NCBI GenBank assembly: GCA_030144725.1
Contig: JASKMD010000030.1
Span: 3,977,341-4,041,340, forward strand
Direction: 5' to 3'
DNA length: 64,000 nt
DNA from: Haematococcus lacustris
Taxonomy: Eukaryota > Chlorophyta > Chlorophyceae > Chlamydomonadales > Haematococcaceae
Shown: in pieces, positions 9,472-18,800 of the stretch
How the letters are laid out: each line of letters opens with the position of its first letter
Position numbering within the stretch: the stretch's first letter is position 1
Made by a program: the position numbers and the translations under genes
Notes under the pieces: model-generated
What the model was told of the DNA's origin: nothing
What the model saw: only the letters and a program-made list of their open reading frames with translations
Databases searched by the model: none

Positions 9472-12400
9472 ATGAGCTCTCAACGCCCTCGGCGTGCTAG
9501 TCAGCGCGCCACTCAGGTTGAAGACGCATTTGAGGAGGAAGATGTACCACAGCCTAAACGACGTGCTAGCCAGCACCGCGACAGTCAAAGGCTAGAATCA
9601 CCGCGCGCAGGGCAGTCGCCGCGCTACGCAGATGGCGCAGGCCCGTCGCAAGTGCAGACACAGCGGCAAGGGCAGGCGCACACGCAAAGCCCCTTAGGTA
9701 GGCCAGCATGAGAATGTGTCTTTTCGCCCAGCATGATTGTAAGAGTTTGCGAATGAAATCGACATCAAATAAATCGACATCGTCTTTGCTGCATGGCCAG
9801 GCCTGGCGTCCCCTACCAGTGACAAGCCCCGGAGCAGGACCCAGCAGCCCGCAAATGCACCACCATCTTTAAAAATCAAGACTGCTGAAGTCGCACAGTG
9901 GCAACAGATTGTGAGCAGATATGCTGCAGCATTTTCTGAACCACATCCTAAGATGTAGTTGCTGCACGTGCCTTCCTTAATCAGGTGACTCGATACAAGG
10001 ATGAGGCTGACAAGCATGTCGAGCAGAGTCAGTTGAACCTGGACAATGAGGTTGGCAACAAGCACACCGCCTCAGTTGCCTGATCAGTATGCACATTCTT
10101 CATGTTCTATCATCTTATCCCATTGCCTTCACCGCAGGAATTTGAAGAGCTCATAGGCCGAGTTGTGCGGGCAATGCTGTTCTCACACTATGAGAAGCCT
10201 GGGGTGCCAGTGCCCCGAACAAAGCTACTTGATGCACTGACGGTGGGCTATGGTGGGCGCAAGCAGTTGAGGAACATTGGGCAGGTGAGTCTGGGGGCAT
10301 GGGCTCATCTTCTGGCTAGCCCAGGACTGCAACCTCTGACCAGCTGGCCTGTGCTGGTCAAAGCCTCCCCACTTGGTCCAGGCTGTAGGTCAAGATCAGG
10401 CCCACTTGTGATGCAGGGCAGGGTCAGCCTGCCTAAGTAGGCCTTCTTCACACTTCCAGCTGCCGGCTCACCCATCCAGACGCCAGCACATACAGGAGTC
10501 ATGGCTGGCGTGGCAGGGGCTGGATGTTTTTATTTATTCAGAGGCACTAACGCAGCAGGCTCTGTCTGAGGCTGGTTTTACAACCTTTACAACTAGATCC
10601 GACCATGTTGCATGTACACGGCATGGGGCGGTGGTGTAATGCTGAACCCCTTGGGTGCTTCTCAACTGTTCATTTCGTCACGGATATCCTACCAACAGGC
10701 AGGTTCTGTCACTCCCAGTGTGAGGGCGCAGCCTGCAGCCCAGCCGGGTGTGTGCCCTGCGCCACACCCCACAGGCCAGCATCAGCATGGCACAAGCCCG
10801 TTTGGTGTCAGTGTTTGGGCTTGAAATGCGTGAGGTGGAGAAGCGCCGAGGTAGGGCCCCAGCCCACATCACAGCCCCAGCTCCTGCCTCCAGTCCAGTG
10901 TGCCGCGCCACAGCCCTGCTGACCTGCTGTGCCGGACATGCGCCCTCATAGCCTGCTCAGCATCCCACCTCACCATGGTGGAGTGTGAGGTGATTTGGAT
11001 CACTCTGGCCACTGGCCTGGTGCAGGAGAGACGGAGGCTGCTAAGGCCAAGGCCTATGTGCTGCGCTCCGCCCTGCCGGCTCAGCTGCAGCGGGAGGTGG
11101 TGAAGGACCCCCTGAGGGGCAGGGGTGCCCACCCCGCCCTCACGCTGCTGCTGCTGGCCATCATCCACCTGGAGGGGGGGAAGGTGGAGGAAGGTGGGCA
11201 GCTGGGGCCAGGGCAGCGTCACAGCCAGGGGTGGAGGGGGTGGAGGGGGCCAACAAAGAGCACAAGCTGGGCCAGGGGTGGGGGGCCAGGGAATTGCTGC
11301 AAGCAGCGCCATAAACCTTGGACTGTGTTCAGCAGGCAGCGTCCCCTCACCCACCACCTGCAAACATAACAGGGTTTGTCCAATGTTGCTGCTACAGCTG
11401 CTGCTCCCTGTAGCAGCCCTGCACGCCCTGCCCTACTCTGCCCTGCCCTGCCCCACCTTCATGTTCCCACCAGCGTTCACCACTGGGCACTTGACACTGA
11501 AGGCACCTGCACAGCTGCAGGCCAGGCCAGATCACAGGCAGCGGCGCTGAGGCTGTGGGATGAGTCATGACCTGCTCACAGACTTTGTCACACTTTGATT
11601 GAGACTGTGTGAGCTCCTGCAGCCGCACCTGGTACCTGATACTGCAGTTACGTTGTTGGACAGCAGAGGGCAGGGGTGCAAGCTGTGGGGTAGAGCCTGT
11701 GTGGGTCCAGGTACAGTGCAGGTGACTCAGGGTATCAGGCCCAATGCCTGGTTCCAATGCAACCAGAGTGAGGTTTAAGTTGGGGTTATGTTCGGGTGGT
11801 ATGTTAGATTATGTTGAGGTTGTGTTGGGGTGGTATGTCGGGGTTATGTTGGGGTTGTGTTGAGGTTTATGTCGGGGTGCGTCAGGCCGGGCTCACAGGC
11901 GGGGTGCTGGGTGCAGGGCCGCTGATGTCACGGCTGGAGCAGCTGGGTGTGTGCTTGGGCGTGGACCATCCAGTGTTTGGCAAGGTGAAGGAGGAGCTGG
12001 ATAAGCTGAAGGACAGCCGGTGAGTCTTCGCCTTAACACCAACCAGCCTGCCAGCTGGCTGCCTGGCTGGCTGCGCCCCTGGCCCATGTACCTGGACTGC
12101 CTGGGTGGTGTGATTCTGGAGAGGGCCGTGTGAGCTACATGCGGGTTCAGTGGCAGCTGGGCTTACTGGGCATACCAGCATCAGCCAGGCCGGCAGGGCA
12201 CTGCCGTGTGTGGGTGCATTCAGCAGCCCAACCTGCTCTTTGTAGCTTGCTTGAGTTTTACATGGCCCCAGCTCACGCACCACATGACAGCGGCAGCACT
12301 GCATCCTAGCTTTGCTCCGGGGAGAAGGCGGAGCCGCAACACAGCGTGGGGCCCTGCACCTCGGCTAGGGCGGGTCAGTGCTGGAGCACCTGCTAGAACG

Positions 12401-13161
12401 CCTGCTAGGGCGTTAGCTAAGGCGCATGGTGGTTGGGTGGTGTGGCAGCAGACTGCTGACTGTGGGTGTACTGCAGGCTGCTGACTGCTGACTGCCTGTG
12501 TACCTAACCCTCTATGGGTGTGGGCTGTGGGGGTGTAGGCACGCTGAGCTGGTCCAGCCCTGGCTGTTGGCAGGCAGCGAGGATGGGTGAGGAAGCTGAG
12601 TGAGATGCCTGGGCTGGGTAGCATCAAGGGGACTGAGCCTGGCGCCTTGCCTGGGCACTTGCCTTACCTTGCCTGTTTAGGCCATGCCATGCCTCACCTT
12701 GCCTCCTCCTGCCTGGCCCGTCGGGGCACTTGCAGCTACGTGGTGCGCTCCAATGTGGTTAGCGCGGCGGGTGGGCAGGAGCCCCAGGCCTTCCAGTATG
12801 AGTGGGCGGAGTGTGCGTTTGAGGAGGTTCGCAAGGAGGGCGTGGAGCGCTTCATAGAGGAGGTGTGCGCCCATAGGCTGCCGGGTGCACTGCTCTGCAG
12901 ATAGCATCTAGAGCTATCCATATGATATCCATATGATGGCCCCTCCTTTTAGGCGGGGTGCTGAGCTGTTTGGACTGCAGCTGCGGCTCTGTCGGGGATT
13001 CAAGTTTGTGCCAAGCGTTTGGACACTAGTCCGAGGCTTGGGGCCTGTGAGAGATGGGTTGGTCGTGCCTGCCCTGCCCTGCTCTGCCCCTGCAGGTGTT
13101 TGCAGCTCAGCCCCGCCACAACACAGCCGGCACACAGCAGGAGGTGATAGAGCTGGAGTAG
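9472..13161 (+). CDS. NSE3: NSE3 / MAGE-domain subunit of the SMC5-SMC6 complex
   Basis: Ten exons join in frame: 9472-9697, 9801-9910, 9985-10050, 10138-10284, 10775-10850, 11026-11193, 11917-12019, 12539-12586, 12736-12862, 13096-13161 (378 aa). The N-terminal ~110 residues are polar and disordered (MSSQRPRRASQRATQ...). A MAGE homology domain follows from about residue 115 to 350. It shows FEELIGRVVRAMLF, VPRTKLLDAL, LVSVFGLEMREVE, TLLLLAIIHLEGGKV, LGVDHPVFGKVKEEL and, near the end, FQYEWAECAFEEVRKEGV, the counterpart of the family's YEYxWGPRAxxE segment. In eukaryotes NSE3 binds NSE1 and NSE4 at the SMC5/6 head and aids DNA repair and replication-fork handling. The typical W-G-P-R is replaced by W-A-E-C here. 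A weak donor (GTTGGC) follows exon 3. Confidence 0.8.
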
Positions 13162-13403
13162 AGGGCACAGCTGCTGCATTGGCTGGGGCTGAAGGAGCTC
13201 GATGGGGCAAGGTGCAGGGCGGGGCGGTATGCACAAGGCCTTAGCAGCAGGGCCTTGGCTTGAGTGGTGGAGCACGTGCTGTTGGTGCGGTTGAGGGAGG
13301 GGGCTGGCAGGGGGCCCTGCTTAGCGCTGCCCTCCTCGCAAAGGCTGGATGGGTCAAGGGGTGTGGTCAACAGTGTTGCTGGCTAAATAGACCTTGCTGC
13401 TAG
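13162..13403. other. NSE3 3' region up to the transposon
   Basis: Short G-rich 3' sequence; ends in TAG (13401-13403), the target duplication of the transposon. Confidence 0.4.
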
Positions 13404-14141
13404 CGTCGGACATTTTCCCCCCCGTCGATCCCGCCTCGATCGTTGACCGAATAGGGGGACCGACGCCTGCTACTATCGATCCAAAATCTCGATGGGGTAG
13501 GCTGTCGATTCGATGGGGGTATCGATTTTTGTGATTTCGAGGCATGTTCGATTCATGTTCGAGTCGGCCTTCTCCATCGGTTCGATAGGGGACCGAGAAT
13601 AGCTTGAAACTCATCGATGTTACACTGGCTAATTCCAAAGCACAAGACCTACTGCCAAAACACCGACAAGCCTGCATGCACAGCAATAGGCTTGCTGCCT
13701 TCACATTCAGACACAAAGTCAGCTAGACATGCCATGCAGTGCGGTACTAGTACCCAAGTAATCATGATGTGCGCCTTGTGGGCTGTGGGCTTAGCTGTTG
13801 ATCGCTGTTGGCTGGGCTTTACTTGCGCCAATGCTGAAGCCAGACAAGATTAAGGGCTCTTGGGTGACCTGCAAGCACAAACATGCCACGGCGCCATGCA
13901 GTCAGCCTTTCCGCAAGACTTGCACCCTTGCAACGCACTACAACCTCCTTATCATGCTGTAGTGTATGTCACTGACCTGCCTTGGTAGTGTATGTTAATA
14001 GTATAGAGGAGGTGGGTGATTGGGAGAGACAGACTTGGAGGTGGTGGTAGTTGGCAAGGGGGTATGGGGAAGGGGAACACAACATAATCTATGCTTCATG
14101 GGTCACTAACCTGGTCCTCCCTCCCCTCTCCACTCCCTTGC

Positions 14142-15449
14142 TTAGCGCTTGCGCGCCGTTACTGCTCCTGCAGAAGAATCAAAGGCAGGCGTTAGAGCAT
14201 CATGCATCTTGCTTGCCTTGACATCTAAGCTGGTGTGTGCTGGCAGATACTGACCTCGCATGCCGCACACGCGCACATTGTCGATGTTCTCCCATCCAAA
14301 CGTCTTGCAGTCTTTCAGTAGCACGTCACGGAACTGCAACATCAATGTAGTGTGGTTCGACGCCATCAGCTCCTTGAAGGGCGCCTTGTCACCGGTGACC
14401 TGCCTATAGAGGTCCGATAAGCGGTAGTATATCTGCACGTAACAGGACCAAGTGAAGGCCTCAGGCTACTAGCATGCACATGTTGGACAAGGCACATGTT
14501 GAACAGGCTACTAGCATGCACATGTTGGTGTTGCATGCAGCGCCCAGCAGGCAACCTACCTTGAAGTTAGTGAAGGCCATGTGATCCACTAGCAGCAAAG
14601 GCATCACTGGCTTGCCTGCAAGCCCCTCCTTCAGTTGGTGGTCAGAGACCGAGTCCTTGTCGAACCCAGCTGCGCACGCAACCAAGAAGGCCAAGCTGCC
14701 CAGTGGGTTTCCATCTGCAGTACGCAGAGAGGGTGCCCCAATGGAGCTGCTTGCAGCCTCGAACTCCCTCTTCACAAACTGCTTGAAGGCATAGTCCCCA
14801 TTTGGATCCTTGGGCACTGTGATGCCCTTCGCCTTGCAGTACGTGACGAACTGAACACATGGACAAAGTCATGGGGGCAGTCAAGGGCATGGGTTTGGGC
14901 TCTTGAAAGGGATGTATGTAAGATTAGGTTGCTGGTTGTTTACCTGATGTGTCACCTCCTTTGTGCCCTGTGATGTCTCCACATGTCTGAACAGCCGCTC
15001 CCCACACTTTCTCACTCCTCCTCCAACCGTAGCTTCCTCCATTGCCCAGAATTCCCGCCAAACAATGCGGCCATGGTCACCAGCCGACGTCATCAACTTG
15101 CTGAGGTCCTTGTCTTGCTCACACAGCTTGCAAGCCATGCTGCTGGTAAGCAGGATGCGGTGGTCCACGTCAGCCTTGACAACGCCCGGCATCCGAATGC
15201 CTGTGATTACCCTTCCCATGCGCTTCTGCACCAAGGCCAAGCCACATCAACAAATGTGTGTTTGCTACAGGAGGGTTGCAAGTGGGTTGCAGCCTGAGCA
15301 CCCCTGCGACTAACATGTTGTGTAGCACTGACCTTTACCAGAGCATAGTTTGTGTCGTAGTACACCGAGACTGTCAGTTGTCCCTGCCCGCCACCGTGAA
15401 TGGAGGGTCCCACCCCATTGGTGGGCACTACCCCGGCATGGACAGAAGC
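14142..15449 (-). CDS. Transposon accessory protein, unknown family
   Basis: Five minus-strand exons join in frame: 15333-15449, 14944-15225, 14560-14850, 14255-14432, 14142-14167 (about 297 aa). I found no convincing start exon, so the N-terminus is missing or lies in the shared 15450-15690 interval. Visible features: SVYYDTNYALVK, a CKLCEQDKDL stretch with two cysteines, EFWAMEEATVGGG and a basic C-terminus ending TARKR. No transposase signature is recognised. Its place inside the TIRs and its divergence from the transposase suggest an element-encoded second protein, such as a DNA-binding or accessory factor; this is inference. Confidence 0.5.
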
Positions 15450-15558
15450 CTGCAAAACAGCATGGAACAGTGTGCTTGAGCACACATCGGCCTGACACCT
15501 GCATAGCGCTGGCCTGTGTTACACACATGTTGTGTAGCACTGACCTTTACCAGAGCAT
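15313..15558. repeat. 34-bp direct repeat spanning an exon end and donor
   Basis: ACATGTTGTGTAGCACTGAC followed by CTTTACCAGAGCAT occurs at about 15313 and again at about 15525. On the minus strand each copy reads as the end of an exon (CTCTGGTAAAG) plus a GTCAGT donor, so part of an exon-intron border was duplicated. Confidence 0.7.
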
Positions 15559-15689
15559 GGTGCTGGCAGACTGTTGGCTGAGCTCAACCGTCGTTCAGCT
15601 GAGGTACCACGAGCTCATGACTTCCAGATCCCCAGCCCAGGGTCATACTTTACAGGCAAGGGAGTGTGTGTGCCCCAACATTTTATTAA

Positions 15690-17220
15690 ATGGCCCTGCT
15701 GAAATTTAGTCGTTTGCTTGCCCGCTTGCTTGTTGCAGAGGCGGTCAGGACCCAAGCGAAAGAGCAGCGCAATATGATGGTGCTGATGCCCCACTTCTTG
15801 AATGACATCCACCCAAGCATGAGTGAGGCATTCTTGCGGTAAGTGAGTACCTGCTCATCTGCCAGCCCACCTGCATGCATGCATGCATGCATACCCACAT
15901 GCCCGCCTGTTACATCAACAGGTACCTGCAAGCATACACCCTGATCTTCCGGAAGAATTGCAGCTCTGTCATCACAGAGGATGACCTCGTTGCCATCGAC
16001 ATGGCTCTTCTTGCCTTCCACAACAGCTTCAGAAGCGTCTTTGCAGCGCACATGGTGAGTATGGTGGGCACGCACATTGCTGCCATACTTAGTGTGGCCA
16101 TACAACTCTTGCAGCCTCTACCCCCTGCAGGACAGTGAGGGTGATACCATTAAGTACCACATGTTGGGCCATGTTGTTGATACCATCCGTGACATTGGTG
16201 GCATGATGGATGTCCATGCTCAGTTCTTTGAGGCCAGCCACTGCAATGTCAAGCTATGGTATCGTCTTACCAACAAGCGGCAGCGCAACAACACAGAGGC
16301 CATGATCAGCAGAGCTCGCCTTCTCATGGTGAGTGGGGCATCACCGGGTCAGGTTGGGCAGCTGACTCACTACTTGAGGGGCAGGGCAGGGGAGGAAGTG
16401 AGTGGGGTTGAACTTCATATTTGAGCAATATGTATGCTTGCAGATGGCTGAAGCCCATGACGCAGACGCACTGGGAGTGCCACAGTATGAGACAGCACAC
16501 TCCATCGCTACATCAAGAGGCGAGCACACTGTTGTGCAGCAGAGCCAGCGCATTGACGTGGAGTTCGGCAACAACGCAGGCTGCCATCTGCTGTCTAATC
16601 AGCCAGAGTTGCGTCAGCTCAGCACCTTGCTGGAGGAGGCGTGTGCTACATTGCACATGGCCATGCCCGTCTTCATCAACGTGGTCAACACTGCCGTGCT
16701 GGCCGCATCGGTGAGCTAAGTGTAGACATGCACAATTATGCTCACATTACACACATTGTGCCCTCTAATGCATGTCATGCAGGTGGACTGGGAGCCAGAC
16801 TGCTCTGTGGCTCAGACGATCCGAGCAACTCCATGCTTCTACAACCGCCCCTGGTTCGACAACGTGGCGTTGAACACAGAGCCAGAGTCATTTGCTCAGC
16901 TACGCCTGCTCTTCACAGCTGGTGACATGAAGTGGGCCATGGTGAGATGCTACCAGGAGCTACCACCTAGGGAGCAGGCAGCTCATGTCTTGAGCAAGCA
17001 TGGCAACACCCGCCTGCGGTGGGCGCAACATGGCCACAGCTATGAGGTAGTCCAGCTAGCGTTCATTAAGCGAAGGGTATTTGTCCTGCCTGATTGGTCT
17101 AAAAAAGATGGGCAGCACTTTCACTTGTGCAAGGGCAAGTGGGACAGGTCAGAGGCAGACAGCCGCAGCCTGGCCACCATCCACAAGGAGGGCTACAAGG
17201 AGGGAGTCTTTGTCAGCTAG
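15690..17220 (+). CDS. Transposase-like protein (KDZ/Plavaka-EnSpm type C-terminal region)
   Basis: Five exons join in frame: 15690-15838, 15922-16054, 16131-16328, 16444-16710, 16783-17220 (394 aa) from ATG 15690. The central part (KYHMLGHVVDTIRDIGG...FFEASHCNVK...LTNKRQRNN) follows the K-H...IR-G...FE-H-K spacing of KDZ/Plavaka and Tnp2 transposases, where the final acidic catalytic residue lies. The last exon (YEVVQLAFIKRRVFVLPD) resembles the C-terminal segment of that group. An N-terminal part with the first two catalytic aspartates is not visible, so this may be a shortened enzyme or one with upstream exons I missed. A (GCAT)n run lies in intron 1. Confidence 0.55.
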
Positions 17221-17765
17221 GGTTAGGGCTTGGGCAGGGCAGCATACATTGTGCTAGTACGGATGAGCATAGAATGGACATTACATGCACGTGACTGCTA
17301 GGGCGTTGTTGAATTAGTTAGGTCAGCATGGTTATGGTGGCAGGGCATGGCTTGAACTTGACATGGGCATGGTCAGCATTCTGGTCAGCATTCGGTTTAT
17401 TGTTCAGCTATCCCATGCTAGGCAAAGCCAGGCTAACAATCACTAAGAGGAACATTGTAACATGTGACATCAGGCTGTGGGGGCCCTGTGCTAGTGAGCG
17501 TCGTGGCGTGTATAAATGCCAGAGGCACTTTGGTTATGATGTCTACTTTGGTTATGATGGCCAGCTTCGATCCTATTTCGATTACCCCATCGATTTTGCT
17601 ACAATCGACAGGTTTCGATGACCCAGGGAAAGTCACTGGCGGCCACCCAACATATTTCGATCAGCTTCGACCGCCTTCGATCGCAATCGATCCTATTTCG
17701 ATGACCCCATCGAAATTACACATATCGACAGGTTTCGATGACCCGGGGGAAAATGTCCGACGTAG

Positions 17766-17954
17766 CGTCAGCCTGTGGCTGCGGCTACGCCCCTGGCACC
17801 CTCAAGGGATTGGATTGGACACAGGACATGAGATATCACAGCCGCATGTAACGGGGGATGAAGCAGACATGCATGCAAACATGTGGCCGTGGCGACTAGT
17901 AGAGGTGATGTGACGTGACGATGTTGTAGATGACGCTGTAGAGGTGTAAGGCCG
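17766..17954. other. Spacer between two mobile elements
   Basis: Short unassigned sequence right of the TIR transposon. Confidence 0.3.
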
Positions 17955-18280
17955 TGGCTCAACACAAGCCTCCCAAAGCCCAGCAGCAGCAGCAGCCTGC
18001 TGTGGCACAGTAGTTTGTGCCCCCTTCTTGAGCTGTTGTCAGCTTACATTAGCGCATGTTTTGTTATGCCAACTCTACACAACAGCCCTCAGGGGTCAGG
18101 CAATGATGTAGGTGGTAGGCACTCATGCACCATGTCCGTGTGCACTGGGTATGCTCCACACAGCCCAATAACACCATTTGAGTCGGGCGACTATTGCCCA
18201 CTAGTGGTTCCTAGTATTCCCGCTAGTGGCCACAAGTGGTCCGTCTCGAATGGAGGCCCTAGTGAGAGACAAGGGGGCTG
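17955..18280 (+). mobile_element. Fanzor-family remnant (3' end copy)
   Basis: Inverted relative to the 8207 copy. Plus-strand 17966-18011 encodes the Fanzor C-terminus (KPPKAQQQQQPAVAQ, stop). The ~270 bp after the stop matches the 8207 and 30081 copies and ends ...GACAAGGGGGCTG at 18280. Everything upstream of the last ~15 codons is missing. Confidence 0.75.
18044..18048 (-). promoter_or_regulatory. Candidate TGTAA signal for TraB, inside the element
   Basis: TTACA on the + strand is TGTAA on the minus strand, about 750 nt after the TraB stop (18801-18803). I see no closer one. It is the same conserved element site as 8461-8465. Confidence 0.3.
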
Positions 18281-18800
18281 ACATTCGTATGAGTTAGACT
18301 GCTCACACGGCCAAGCTTGTGAATATCTGTTGCAGTGTGAACATATGCAAAAGGAGGATCAGCATATCCCCTTGTGCAAGGACAAAGGAAACAGCTCCAG
18401 ACACGCAGTGAGCAGCTGCGGCCCCATGCTCACGTCCTTCTTAAGAGACTGCAAGCACTGTGCTGTGGTTATGTGGCGGCACTAGAGACATGATCGGCAG
18501 GCCAGCACCGATGCGCACTCACACAGTGTTGCACAGCCGCCAAGCAGCCACCCCATGCACACGCTTCCTAGGCATCGCCCAGGGGCAGGGGAGCTTAGCA
18601 AGCGTTTGCACCGCAAACATTCTTAGCAGACCATATGCGTGCAGTTACTGCTGTATCCAAATATATGTCTGGCAGGGCCGTGGAGGGAGGAGGAGGAGGA
18701 GGAGAAGGTGGTGCAGCAGGCCTCCATGGCATCTGTCCCGCCAGGAGCAGACCATGCAGGAATTGGCCAGAAATGACCAAAAATTTGTCTACTCCCTTGC
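18281..18800. other. Probable 3' UTR of the TraB gene
   Basis: Contains a short GGAGGAGGA stretch near 18687-18706; no independent gene is supported. Confidence 0.4.

Larger units (their letters stand above)
13404..17762. mobile_element. TIR DNA transposon (EnSpm/KDZ-like), 4.36 kb
   Basis: Starts CGTCGGACATTTTCCCCC and ends with its inverse complement GGGGGAAAATGTCCGACG, flanked by TAG on both sides (13401-13403, 17763-17765). Both subterminal regions (about 13430-13620 and 17565-17755) are packed with TCGAT/ATCGA motifs, like the subterminal transposase-binding repeats of CACTA elements. Two multi-exon genes inside are transcribed outward from about 15.45-15.69 kb. A 3-bp duplication fits EnSpm/CACTA, while the terminal bases are not CACTA. 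The superfamily call rests on the + strand protein. Confidence 0.8.
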
